This document shows positions 1 through 10,082 of a stretch of 64,000 nucleotides of DNA, in pieces; the stretch's first letter is position 1; every line of letters starts with the position of its first letter. A program made the translations under genes and the position numbers. The notes beneath the pieces are model-generated. The model ran no database searches. It was not told where the DNA came from and was given only the letters and a program-made list of their open reading frames with translations. The DNA is from an uncultured Bacteroidales bacterium (GTDB taxonomy: Bacteria; Bacteroidota; Bacteroidia; Bacteroidales; Bacteroidaceae), in the NCBI GenBank assembly GCA_937914945.1, contig CALGJF010000014.1:1-64000 (forward strand), in the 5' to 3' direction.

Positions 1-1157
<1,157 letters not shown>

Positions 1158-1180
1158 CAGAAAGAAAATTCAATAATATA

Positions 1181-3208
1181 ATGAAAAGAATATTTATTTG
1201 GGCTGCAATCCTAATGGGCGCCGCAGCCTGCACAACAGAAAAGAAGATGGAGTCGATGATTGATTTTACCAATATGGACACAACCAAGTGCCCCGGTACC
1301 GATTTTTATGAGTATGCAACAGGCGGGTGGAGCCGCAAGAACCCACTCACCGACGAATACGCACGATATACACAATTCGATGCACTGCGCGAAAAGAGCA
1401 GAGAGCAGTTGAAAGAACTTGTTCTTGAAATTGCGGCACAGGATAACGCCCCCGGCTCAAACGGCCAAAAGGTGGGCGACCTCTACAACCTTGCAATGGA
1501 CAGCACACGCCGCAACGAGCTTGGCAACAGCCCCATATTACCTCTGTTGCAAGAGGCTGCAGCCATTACCGACCGAGCCGACATCCTGCCACTTGTAGCC
1601 AAAAACTACCGCAATGGAATAAGCGGGTTCTTTGCCACAGGTATCGGCAGCGACATCATGGACAGCAACAAAAACCTGCTCACAATAGCGCAAGCCGGTC
1701 TTTCACTGCCCGAAAAGAGCTATTACAGCGATACCGACGAGGCTACCACCAACATACGCAACAAATTCAAAGAGTATGTTGAGAAAATGTTCCGCCTGCA
1801 AGGATTCAGCCAAGAACAGGCAACAGCCAACATGAATGCTGTAATGAACATTGAAACCCGCATAGCCGACAAATCTCTCAGCCGCGTAGAGAGACGCAAC
1901 CCCATGAACAGCTACCACCCGATGAGCTACACACAATTGAAGGAGCAGTTCCCCGGAATAGATTGGGATAAATTTTACGAGCAACTTGGGCTGAAAGATA
2001 TTGAAGAAATCAATGTGGGGCAGCCCGCCGCCATAGCCGAGGTGAGCGATATCATAAACAACGCACCCATGAGCGATATTATTGCCTACATCCAGTGGCG
2101 CATAATCAGCTCCACTTCCAATGAGTTAAGCGATGAGATTGGGGAACTTGCCTTTGACTTTTTCGGACGCACAATGAGTGGCAGGCAGGCACAACAGCCG
2201 CGCTGGAAACGCGCCCTTGCCGCAACCGACGGTTCATTGAGCGAAATCATAGGACAGCTGTATGTTGCCAAATATTTCCCACCCGAAGCAAAGGAGCGCA
2301 TGGTTACACTTGTAAAAAATCTGCAAACGGCATTGGGTGAACGCATCGACGCACAAAGCTGGATGAGCGACAGCACCAAGGCAGCTGCACACGAAAAGCT
2401 GGATGCCTTTACCGTGAAGATTGGTTACCCCGACAAATGGCTCGATTACAGCAAGCTCACAATAGACCCTGCAAAAAGTTATAGCGAGGTGTGCCGCGAC
2501 ATAGCCAGATTCAATTGGGACGACCACATCGAAAGAAACTTCAAAAAACCGGTGGATAAGAGCGAATGGCAGATTTCGCCACAAACCGTGAATGCATATT
2601 ACAGCCCTGTAACAAACGAGATTTGTTTCCCCGCCGCCATACTGCAATACCCCTTCTTTGATATGAAGGGCGACGACGCCTTCAACTATGGAGCCATAGG
2701 TGTGGTTATAGGGCACGAAATGACGCATGGATTCGACGACCAGGGCCGACAGTTCAACAAAGAGGGTAACTATTCCAATTGGTGGAGCGAAGAGGATGCC
2801 AAGAGTTTTACCGAGCGCACAAAGGTTATAATAGACTTCTTCAACAAGATTGAGGTACTCCCGGGACTTAATGCTAATGGCGAACTCACCGTGGGAGAGA
2901 ATATAGCCGACCATGGCGGTTTGAAGATAGCAATGCAAGCCTTCAAGAATGCCACCAAAGAGAACCCTCTGCCTGTGAAAGACGGATTCACCCCCGAACA
3001 GCGATTCTACCTCTCATACTCTAATGTGTGGGCAGGCAACGTGCGCGACGAGGAGATACGCAACCTCACAAAGACCGACCCCCACTCGCTCACACGCTGG
3101 CGCGTGAACGGCACACTGCCACATATCGATGATTGGTACACTGCGTTCGGCATTACCGAGGAGGATGCCCTGTTTGTTCCCAAGGAGGAGCGACTCGACA
3201 TCTGGTAA
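1181..3208 (+). CDS. M13 family (neprilysin/PepO-like) zinc metallopeptidase, lipoprotein
   Basis: 675 aa, the usual length for M13 peptidases. The N terminus is a lipoprotein signal with a lipobox ending at Cys17 (MGAAAC), so the mature enzyme is probably anchored in the envelope. Zinc is bound by HEMTH (His512, Glu513, His516) and by the downstream ENIAD motif (Glu573); Asp577 completes the GENIADHGG signature. The substrate-binding NAYYSP stretch (NxxY type) precedes the catalytic block. The family cleaves short peptides on the amino side of hydrophobic residues. The gene starts 23 bases after the ABC-F stop and may be co-transcribed with it. The natural substrate cannot be read from the sequence. 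Confidence 0.93.
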   Translation: MKRIFIWAAILMGAAACTTEKKMESMIDFTNMDTTKCPGTDFYEYATGGWSRKNPLTDEYARYTQFDALREKSREQLKELVLEIAAQDNAPGSNGQKVGDLYNLAMDSTRRNELGNSPILPLLQEAAAITDRADILPLVAKNYRNGISGFFATGIGSDIMDSNKNLLTIAQAGLSLPEKSYYSDTDEATTNIRNKFKEYVEKMFRLQGFSQEQATANMNAVMNIETRIADKSLSRVERRNPMNSYHPMSYTQLKEQFPGIDWDKFYEQLGLKDIEEINVGQPAAIAEVSDIINNAPMSDIIAYIQWRIISSTSNELSDEIGELAFDFFGRTMSGRQAQQPRWKRALAATDGSLSEIIGQLYVAKYFPPEAKERMVTLVKNLQTALGERIDAQSWMSDSTKAAAHEKLDAFTVKIGYPDKWLDYSKLTIDPAKSYSEVCRDIARFNWDDHIERNFKKPVDKSEWQISPQTVNAYYSPVTNEICFPAAILQYPFFDMKGDDAFNYGAIGVVIGHEMTHGFDDQGRQFNKEGNYSNWWSEEDAKSFTERTKVIIDFFNKIEVLPGLNANGELTVGENIADHGGLKIAMQAFKNATKENPLPVKDGFTPEQRFYLSYSNVWAGNVRDEEIRNLTKTDPHSLTRWRVNGTLPHIDDWYTAFGITEEDALFVPKEERLDIW

Positions 3209-3256
3209 ATACCAAAAGAAAAAGAATATAACAACCATATACACAACCATAAAGCC

Positions 3257-4138
3257 ATGTCCATTAAAGTACCTACAGGACTACCCTCACTGCAAGCTGT
3301 TATAAACGAGGGGTGCAATGTAGAGGTGCTCACAGCCTCCACCGACAAAACATTAAGAATAGCCCTGCTCAACCTCATGCCTATGAAGGAGACGACAGAG
3401 GCCGATTTCATACGTGTACTTTCGAGCAGCAAACAAGAGGTGGAGATTGTGCTTATGAAGCTCGACACCCACACACCCAAGCACGCCACGCCCGAATATA
3501 TGAATATGTACTACAAAGGGTTTGGCGAACTGCGAGGCGAACATTTCGATGGGCTCATCATAACAGGTGCGCCTATTGAAAAGATTGCGTTTGAAGAGGT
3601 TACATACTGGCCCGAGTTGTGCGAAATTTTTGAATGGGCAAAAAACAATGTAACATCTACGCTCTTCATCTGCTGGGCTGCACAAGCCGGTTTGTATCAA
3701 AAATTCGGAATAGAGAAATACTTGCTGCCGAGCAAAATGTTCGGTGTGTTTGCGCACACGCTCAACAACCACGACCACCCATTGTTGAAGGATTTCGACC
3801 ATATAATTTATGTGCCGCACAGCCGCCACACAAATATAAAACGCGAGGATGTGATTGCCGAGGAGAGGCTCGAACTGCTGTCCGAGTCGAGCGAATCGGG
3901 CGTGTATATTATGCAGGAAAAGGGCACAAGAAACTTTTTCATCACAGGCCACTCCGAATATGCCCTCTACACCCTTGATAGCGAGCACAAGCGCGATGTT
4001 CATCGCGGATTGCCAATAAACATACCCACCAACTACTATCTTAACGACGACCCCTCGCAACCACCACTGAATTTTTGGCAGGGTACAGCGCACAAACTGT
4101 TCAACAATTGGCTGGACTTTTACGTTGCCGGACAGTAA
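3257..4138 (+). CDS. metA: Homoserine O-acyltransferase (MetA), predicted acetyl-CoA specific
   Basis: 293 aa, colinear with MetA. It acylates homoserine in the first committed step of methionine synthesis. Catalytic Cys139 lies in FICWAAQAG; His232 and Glu234 lie in ITGHSEYA. The segment TGAPIEKIAFEEVTYW matches E. coli TGAPLGLVEFNDVAYW, and the residue that is Gly111 in the succinyl-CoA enzyme is Glu108 here. In characterised MetA proteins a Glu at this site goes with acetyl-CoA, so the product is probably O-acetylhomoserine although many databases call the family succinyltransferase. The gene lies 48 bases after the M13 peptidase. No SAM riboswitch is visible in that short gap. Confidence 0.93.
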   Translation: MSIKVPTGLPSLQAVINEGCNVEVLTASTDKTLRIALLNLMPMKETTEADFIRVLSSSKQEVEIVLMKLDTHTPKHATPEYMNMYYKGFGELRGEHFDGLIITGAPIEKIAFEEVTYWPELCEIFEWAKNNVTSTLFICWAAQAGLYQKFGIEKYLLPSKMFGVFAHTLNNHDHPLLKDFDHIIYVPHSRHTNIKREDVIAEERLELLSESSESGVYIMQEKGTRNFFITGHSEYALYTLDSEHKRDVHRGLPINIPTNYYLNDDPSQPPLNFWQGTAHKLFNNWLDFYVAGQ

Positions 4139-4356
4139 AAACTGTTTTAACAGCCTAAATTCTTATTTTATTGGTCGGCAACTATGCAGCGACCGATGAA
4201 ATTGAAGGATGGCGAGGCAATGGCGACAAACGATAGCAGTAATTCATGGGCAGTGAAGATACATACATATATACTGCCTTGAAGAGCGTTACATGCACTA
4301 CCATGGCAAACAGGGGCACGTTATGCCCACTAACAAGATTGTAGTAAGGCTGTGCG
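4139..4356. other. Intergenic gap between convergent metA and FAD oxidoreductase
   Basis: 218 bases separate two convergent stop codons. I find no open frame with protein-like composition. Small inverted repeats are present (CTGTT-TT-AACAG at 4142-4153; GGGCA-N5-TGCCC at 4314-4328), but nothing like the long perfect hairpins at most other convergent junctions of this window. It could be a decayed gene remnant; I cannot identify one. Confidence 0.4.
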
Positions 4357-5958
4357 CTAATTGATACGCTTCACATACTCCCCGGCCGACAGAGCACAAC
4401 GCTCGCCATCTACGGCAGCCGATACAATGCCACCCGCATAGCCTGCGCCCTCGCCACAGGGGAAAAGCCCCTCTATTTCAACATGCTGCAACGAATCGGA
4501 ATCACGCACTATGCGCACGGGCGACGATGTGCGTGTTTCCACACCTATCATCACTGCCTCGTTTGTGAGAAAACCGCGCGACATGCGGCCAAACTGCTCA
4601 AAACCACGTTGCAAGCGCATGGATATAAACCTGGGCAACCAAAAATGCATAGGCGAAGATATCAGCCCCGGAGCATAGGAACTGCGGGGCAAATCGTAAC
4701 TTAGTTTATTTCGCACAAAATCGGCCATACGCTGCGCAGGGGCTGTCTGTTTATAGTTACCCATTGTCCAACATAGCCTTTCGAGACGCTCTTGGAAATT
4801 CATCACACGCAAGGGGGAATCATCGGGCACAGATGCTATATCTTCCACATCAATCTGCATTTCGGGAAGAAGAACGTCCTCGGGATTCACCTGCACCACC
4901 ATACCCGAATTGCTCCATGCGCCACCGCGATGCGATGGCGACATTCCGTTTACAAGCAGCTCCTTTTCGGCAGAGGCCGATGGTATTATCACACCACCCG
5001 GACACATACAGAAACTATACACTCCACGACCATCGACCTGTGTGGTAAAACTATATTCGGCAGCAGGAAGATACTTCCCGCGCCCCTTGGGATTATGGTA
5101 CTGAATACTATCTATGAGCGCAGAGGGATGCTCCAAGCGCACTCCCACGGCAAAACCCTTGCTCTCCAACGCCACACCGTTGCTGTGCAGGCGACGATAG
5201 ACATCCTTGGCAGAGTGGCCGGTGGCAAGAATAACAGCCTGTGCAAGAAAATCGCCTTTATTGGTGCGCACACCGCAGACGGTTTTTCCGCGCAACAGAA
5301 TATCCTCCATACGTGTTTCAAAATACACCTCGCCACCGCATCGCAATATTGTGAAGCGCATATTCTCTATCACACGGGGCAGCTTATCGGTACCTATATG
5401 GGGATGGGCATCGGCAAGGATTGTGGGGCTTGCACCATGCTGGCAGAAGATATTGAGCACACCCTCTATGCTGCCGCGCTTTTTGCTGCGGGTGTATAGC
5501 TTGCCATCGGAGTATGCACCCGCACCACCCTCGCCGAAACAGTAGTTCGATTCGGGGTTCACAGAGTGTGTACGAGAGATATTTGCCAAATCAACCTTGC
5601 GGGTGCGCACATCGCGGCCACGCTCTATCACAATGGGGCGCAATCCGTTCTCTATGAGCTTGAGCGCTGCAAAAAGGCCGGCAGGGCCTGCGCCCACCAC
5701 AATAACAGGCTTGCAACCCTCCACATTGCCATACTCACGGCTCACATACTCATCGGCGGTGGGCTGCTCGTTCACAAATACGCGCAACGACAAATTTACA
5801 AATATTGTGCGCTGGCGCGCATCTATGCTGCGACGCAACACACGCACAGCAGTTATCGTGCGTATATCCCAACCTTTTTCTTCGGAAACAAAGCGTTTCA
5901 ACGCCTGCTCATTTACCGCCTGATGTGGCAGGGCACGCACCTGAAATTCGTGTATCAT
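4357..5958 (-). CDS. FAD-dependent oxidoreductase (COG2509-type)
   Basis: 533 aa. An N-terminal domain of about 80 residues precedes a dinucleotide-binding motif (VVGAGPAGLFAALKL, about residues 87-101). A second conserved block RTHSVNPESNYCFGEGGAGAY and a C-terminal FAD-contacting GEGAGYAGGIVSA complete the fold. This matches the uncharacterised FAD-dependent dehydrogenases related to the HI0933/geranylgeranyl-reductase group that are widespread in Bacteroidales; their substrate is unknown. The start ATG at 5958 is 21 bases after the radA stop, so the two genes are probably co-transcribed. Confidence is high for the fold and low for any specific reaction. Confidence 0.85.
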   Translation of the reverse strand: MIHEFQVRALPHQAVNEQALKRFVSEEKGWDIRTITAVRVLRRSIDARQRTIFVNLSLRVFVNEQPTADEYVSREYGNVEGCKPVIVVGAGPAGLFAALKLIENGLRPIVIERGRDVRTRKVDLANISRTHSVNPESNYCFGEGGAGAYSDGKLYTRSKKRGSIEGVLNIFCQHGASPTILADAHPHIGTDKLPRVIENMRFTILRCGGEVYFETRMEDILLRGKTVCGVRTNKGDFLAQAVILATGHSAKDVYRRLHSNGVALESKGFAVGVRLEHPSALIDSIQYHNPKGRGKYLPAAEYSFTTQVDGRGVYSFCMCPGGVIIPSASAEKELLVNGMSPSHRGGAWSNSGMVVQVNPEDVLLPEMQIDVEDIASVPDDSPLRVMNFQERLERLCWTMGNYKQTAPAQRMADFVRNKLSYDLPRSSYAPGLISSPMHFWLPRFISMRLQRGFEQFGRMSRGFLTNEAVMIGVETRTSSPVRIVRDSDSLQHVEIEGLFPCGEGAGYAGGIVSAAVDGERCALSAGEYVKRIN

Positions 5959-5979
5959 AATGCTATAACTCGTTACATA

Positions 5980-7347
5980 TTAACCGAACAGTTGACGGAA
6001 AGCCTCCTCAACCTTGCTCACAGGCAACACCTCGATGGCAAAACGCGAAATGTCGAGCCCCTTTATATTTGATTTTGGAACTATTATCTGCTTAAAGCCG
6101 AGCTTTGCAGCCTCGGCTATGCGCTGCTCTATACGGTTTACGGGACGAATCTCACCCGACAGACCTACCTCGCCTGCCATGCATACAGCGGGCTCTATCT
6201 CCACATCCATGTTGCTCGATAATATGGCACTTATCACTGAGAGGTCTATTGCAGGGTCATTCACACGCAAACCACCTGCAATATTAAGATAAACATCTTT
6301 TTGCGCCAGCTTAAAGCCCACACGCTTTTCCAGCACGGCAAGCAACATATTCATGCGGCGTATATCGAAGCCGGTGGCCGAACGCTGCGGTGTGCCATAG
6401 GCTGCTGTGCTAACAAGTGCCTGTGCCTCTATGAGAAAAGGGCTCACACCCTCTATTGCCGATGCTATTGCAATGCCACTCATACCATTGTGTCTTTCGC
6501 TCAAAAGCAGTTCCGATGGGTTGCTCACCTGGCGTAAGCCCTCGCGCCTCATTTCATAAATACCAAGCTCGGCAGTACTGCCAAAACGGTTCTTTATAGA
6601 GCGCAATACGCGGTACAGATAGTGCTGGTCGCCCTCGAACTGGATTACCACATCCACGATGTGTTCCAGAATTTTAGGACCCGCTATGGCACCATCTTTT
6701 GTTATATGGCCTATTAGTATCACCGGCACGTTATTCTCCTTGGCGTATTTGAGCAGCAGCGCCGTACACTCGCGCACCTGTGCCATGCTACCCGGCGAGG
6801 AATCGACCGCCTCGGTACACATTGTTTGGATGGAGTCAATAACCAGCAGTTCGGGGTTTACATTCTTTATATGTGTAAATATTGTTTCGAGTACCGTCTC
6901 GCACACAATATGGCAATCGCCGCGGGTGTGGGTAATGCGGTCGGCACGCAGTTTTATCTGCTGCACGCTCTCCTCGCCCGACACATAGAGAACACGGCGT
7001 TGTGGCAAACCCAAGATTGTTTGCAGAACGAGGGTGGATTTGCCGATACCCGGCTCACCACCAAGCAGCACCAATGAACCCGGGACAAGGCCACCACCAA
7101 GAACACGGTTTAGCTCGGCATCGCCCATATCCATGCGGGGCAGCTCGTCGGTATCGACATCGTCTATGAGAACCGGACGCGAGGGGGTATTATCCATTGC
7201 CGCAACCGATCCACGTGATGAGGCTACGGCACGCACCACCTTTTCCACAAAACTATTCCAAGCCCCACAAGCCGGGCACTTGCCGGCCCATTTGGGCGAC
7301 TCATAGCCGCAGTCGTTACAGAGAAATATCGTTTTATCCTTTGCCAT
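5980..7347 (-). CDS. radA: DNA repair protein RadA
   Basis: 455 aa, full length for RadA/Sms. The domain order is diagnostic: an N-terminal zinc finger (CNDCGYESPKWAGKCPACG), a RecA-like ATPase with Walker A GGEPGIGKST (residues 96-105), the RadA-specific KNRFG motif (SIKNRFGSTAELGIYEM), and a Lon-protease-like C-terminal domain without a working catalytic pair. RadA is a hexameric helicase that promotes branch migration of recombination intermediates. It is the first gene of a probable two-gene unit with the FAD oxidoreductase. Confidence 0.96.
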   Translation of the reverse strand: MAKDKTIFLCNDCGYESPKWAGKCPACGAWNSFVEKVVRAVASSRGSVAAMDNTPSRPVLIDDVDTDELPRMDMGDAELNRVLGGGLVPGSLVLLGGEPGIGKSTLVLQTILGLPQRRVLYVSGEESVQQIKLRADRITHTRGDCHIVCETVLETIFTHIKNVNPELLVIDSIQTMCTEAVDSSPGSMAQVRECTALLLKYAKENNVPVILIGHITKDGAIAGPKILEHIVDVVIQFEGDQHYLYRVLRSIKNRFGSTAELGIYEMRREGLRQVSNPSELLLSERHNGMSGIAIASAIEGVSPFLIEAQALVSTAAYGTPQRSATGFDIRRMNMLLAVLEKRVGFKLAQKDVYLNIAGGLRVNDPAIDLSVISAILSSNMDVEIEPAVCMAGEVGLSGEIRPVNRIEQRIAEAAKLGFKQIIVPKSNIKGLDISRFAIEVLPVSKVEEAFRQLFG

Positions 7348-7448
7348 AAATTCTTATGCTTTGCCATTTACATTGCGAAATTAATGAATATCTGTGGAAA
7401 AATCTAACGTAAACAGATTAAACACTTGCCTATTTTGCGTAAAGTTCA

Positions 7449-7456
7449 TATTTTTG
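7449..7456 (+). promoter_or_regulatory. Candidate thrA promoter (TAnnTTTG)
   Basis: TATTTTTG fits the Bacteroidetes -7 element TAnnTTTG. A TTG at 7426-7428 lies 20 bases upstream as a possible -33 element. Transcription would start near 7463 and leave a leader of about 110 bases before the thrA ATG. Confidence 0.45.
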
Positions 7457-7502
7457 CACTAATATTCACAGGATTAGAAACAGAGTGCGTTAATGCATGG
7501 TG

Positions 7503-7556
7503 AACAGCTTTCCGTGGAAGGGCTACAAATGCCCACAGGGAGTGCTGTTTTCTTTA
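7503..7556 (+). promoter_or_regulatory. Leader hairpin with U-rich tail before thrA (attenuator-like)
   Basis: AACAGC (7503-7508) pairs with GCTGTT (7544-7549) and GGGC (7520-7523) pairs with GCCC (7531-7534) around a 7-base loop. TTTCC and GGGAG between them can add wobble-containing pairs. A T-rich run (TTTTCTTTATT) follows at once, and thrA starts about 22 bases after the stem. This is the form of an intrinsic terminator placed inside a leader. No Thr- or Ile-rich leader peptide is visible. Function is inferred from layout only. Confidence 0.4.
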
Positions 7557-7571
7557 TTAAACCTAAGGAAA

Positions 7572-10007
7572 ATGAAAGTAATGAAATTCGGCGGAACATC
7601 GGTTGGTTCCGTAAATAGTATCCTCAACCTGAAAAGCATTGTAGAGAATGCAGCAAAAACAGAGCCGGTGATTGTTGTCGTATCGGCTTTAGGAGGTGTT
7701 ACCGATAAACTGATAAAGATTTCAAGGATGGCTGTTGCCGGCGACGAGGCCTTTAACGAGGAGTTTCAAGGGCTTGTGGCAAGGCATCACGACCTTATTT
7801 ACGCAGTTATAACAGATGAACAGAAACGCAACGCCTTGTTGCAGGAGGTCGATACCCTGCTCAACCAATTGCAAAACATCTATCTGGGGCTTTCGCTCAT
7901 AAACAACACAACCCCCAAGACCGAAGCTACCGTGGTGAGCTATGGCGAGCGATTGTCGAGCCGCATTGTAACCGCGCTCATAGATGGTGCAGTGCGTTTC
8001 AACTCGCGCAAGTATATCAAAACAGAGACTAAACACAGTAAATATATTCTTGCCGATGAGGCTACCGACAAACTCATCCATGAATATTTCTCGGCCAACA
8101 AGAACCGAATAATCGTCGCCCCCGGCTTTATATCATCGGACAAGGAGACGGGCGAAACCACCAACTTGGGACGCGGAGGATCCGACTACACTGCGGCTAT
8201 TCTTGCAGCAGCACTCAAAGCCAACATGCTGGAAATATGGACCGATGTGGATGGTTTCATGACCGCAGATCCCCGTGTGATAAATTCGGCATACACCATA
8301 GACCGATTGAGTTATGTGGAGGCTACCGAGCTTTGCAACTTCGGTGCCAAGGTGGTATATCCCCCTACCATCTATCCCGTATTCAAAGCTAATATCCCCA
8401 TAAAAATTCTTAACACATACAACCCCGAAGGGGCCGGCACCATAATAAGTGCAGAGTGTGGCGACAAGGAGCGTATAATTAAGGGTATATCCAGCATCAG
8501 CGACACCGACCTGCTTACCGTGCAGGGACTTGGCATGGTGGGCGTAGTTGGTGTAAACCAACGTATATTCAGCGCCCTTGCCAATGCCGATGTAAGCGTG
8601 TTCTTTGTGGCACAGGCATCATCGGAGAACAGTACCTCGCTTGGATTGCGCCACATAGATGCACAAAAGGCATGCGATGTGCTTAACGAGGAGTTCAAAA
8701 AGGAGATATCAATGGGCCTCATGGAGGCTGTAACAGCACAGAGCGAACTATCGACCGTAGCTATCGTGGGCGAAAATATGCGCCACACTCCCGGTATCAT
8801 CGGCAAGCTGTTCCAGACACTCGGCCGCAATGGTATCAATGTGGTTGCTTGCGCGCAGGGTGCGCAGGAGACCAACATATCGTTTGTGGTAAAAGCGGAG
8901 CAGTTGCGCAAAACACTCAACGTAATACACGATTCATTCTTCTTGTCGGAGTATAAGGTTCTTAACCTGTTCATCTGCGGCATCGGAACCGTGGGCGGCA
9001 GCCTCATAGAGCAGATTGCATCGCAACAGGAGACTTTGAAAAAGGAGCATGGGCTCATGCTCAACGTGGTGGGTATTGCCAACAGCCGCCACGCAATCTT
9101 CGACCGCGACGGGCTAAACCTCGACAACTATCAGGAGGCTCTTGCTGCAAGCAAGGAGAGCAATATAAGCAAATTGCGCGACGAGATTATCGATATGAAT
9201 ATCTTTAACTCGGTATTTGTGGATTGCACAGCCAATGGCGAGGTTGCATCCATATATGCCGACCTGCTTTCGCACAACATCTCGGTGGTGGCAGCCAACA
9301 AGATTGCCGCATCGAGCGACTATGCCACATACAGCAAGCTGAAACACATTGCACGCCAGCGTAATATAAAATATCTGTTTGAGACCAATGTGGGTGCCGG
9401 CCTTCCGGTAATCAACACCATGAACGACCTCATAAACAGCGGCGACAAGATATTGAAGATTGAGGCTGTATTAAGCGGAACGCTGAACTTTATATTTAAC
9501 GTATTGAGCAAGGAGGTACCCATGAGCGAGGCTGTGCGCCTTGCAAAGGAGAAGGGTTACAGCGAGCCCGACCCGCGTATTGACCTATGCGGAAAAGATG
9601 TTATGCGCAAGCTGGTTATCCTTGCACGCGAGGCCGGCTATGTTATCGAGCAAGAGGATGTAGAGGCCAACCTATTCATACCCAACGAACTGTTTGAAGG
9701 CAGCCTGGAGAATTTCTGGGCACACCTGCCTGAACTCAATGAAAAATTTGAGGAGGAGCGTAAGCAGTTGGAGGCAGAGAATATGCATTGGCGTTTCATT
9801 GCAAAGTTCGAGAACGGCAAGGGTTCAGTTTCGCTATGCAAGGTTGATGAAAAACACCCATTCTACAACCTCGAAGGCAGCAATAACATAATAATGCTGA
9901 ACACCGAGCGTTACAAAGACCCCATGATTATAAAGGGTTATGGTGCGGGAGCAAGTGTTACCGCTGCCGGTGTATTTGCCGACATCATGCGAATTGCAAA
10001 TATCTGA
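7572..10007 (+). CDS. thrA: Bifunctional aspartokinase I / homoserine dehydrogenase I
   Basis: 811 aa from the ATG at 7572; an in-frame ATG at 7497 lies inside the leader hairpin region and is not used here. The aspartokinase domain opens with KFGGTSVGS and contains GRGGSDYTA and the TDVDGFMTADPR block. Two ACT-like regulatory regions follow (about residues 310-460, with the LGMVGVVGV and VAIVGENMRHTPG motifs). The homoserine dehydrogenase part starts near NLFICGIGTVGGSL and includes NVGAGLPVI and LSGTLNFIF. The enzyme phosphorylates aspartate and reduces aspartate semialdehyde, the two branch-controlling steps toward threonine and methionine. It is monocistronic here and ends at a strong hairpin. 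Confidence 0.96.
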   Translation: MKVMKFGGTSVGSVNSILNLKSIVENAAKTEPVIVVVSALGGVTDKLIKISRMAVAGDEAFNEEFQGLVARHHDLIYAVITDEQKRNALLQEVDTLLNQLQNIYLGLSLINNTTPKTEATVVSYGERLSSRIVTALIDGAVRFNSRKYIKTETKHSKYILADEATDKLIHEYFSANKNRIIVAPGFISSDKETGETTNLGRGGSDYTAAILAAALKANMLEIWTDVDGFMTADPRVINSAYTIDRLSYVEATELCNFGAKVVYPPTIYPVFKANIPIKILNTYNPEGAGTIISAECGDKERIIKGISSISDTDLLTVQGLGMVGVVGVNQRIFSALANADVSVFFVAQASSENSTSLGLRHIDAQKACDVLNEEFKKEISMGLMEAVTAQSELSTVAIVGENMRHTPGIIGKLFQTLGRNGINVVACAQGAQETNISFVVKAEQLRKTLNVIHDSFFLSEYKVLNLFICGIGTVGGSLIEQIASQQETLKKEHGLMLNVVGIANSRHAIFDRDGLNLDNYQEALAASKESNISKLRDEIIDMNIFNSVFVDCTANGEVASIYADLLSHNISVVAANKIAASSDYATYSKLKHIARQRNIKYLFETNVGAGLPVINTMNDLINSGDKILKIEAVLSGTLNFIFNVLSKEVPMSEAVRLAKEKGYSEPDPRIDLCGKDVMRKLVILAREAGYVIEQEDVEANLFIPNELFEGSLENFWAHLPELNEKFEEERKQLEAENMHWRFIAKFENGKGSVSLCKVDEKHPFYNLEGSNNIIMLNTERYKDPMIIKGYGAGASVTAAGVFADIMRIANI

Positions 10008-10020
10008 TTACATATATTAT

Positions 10021-10062
10021 ACCTACGAAAAAGGAGCACTGCTGTGCTCCTTTTTCGTAGGT
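10021..10062. terminator. Bidirectional terminator, thrA / DUF3108 gene
   Basis: A perfect 19-bp inverted repeat (10021-10039 and 10044-10062) with a 4-base loop. The stem contains an A5/T5 tract, so each strand reads as stem plus U-rich side. It lies between two convergent stop codons. Confidence 0.85.
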
Positions 10063-10082
10063 TTATTGACAATAGTCGGCAG

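Noticed and set aside
2234..2938. Long minus-strand frame (234 aa) inside the M13 peptidase gene
   Set aside because: It is antisense to a well-conserved coding region, with no recognisable motif, so it is a by-product of codon bias.
3353..4093. Minus-strand frame (246 aa) inside metA
   Set aside because: The plus strand carries all MetA catalytic motifs; the antisense frame is rich in Cys, His and Val without domain pattern.
4792..5499. Plus-strand frame (235 aa) inside the FAD oxidoreductase gene
   Set aside because: The minus strand has complete FAD-binding motifs. The plus frame is a shadow.
7497..7571. Extra N-terminal 25 residues of ThrA from the ATG at 7497
   Set aside because: It lies across the leader hairpin, and aspartokinases begin at the KFGGTSVGS strand right after the ATG at 7572.
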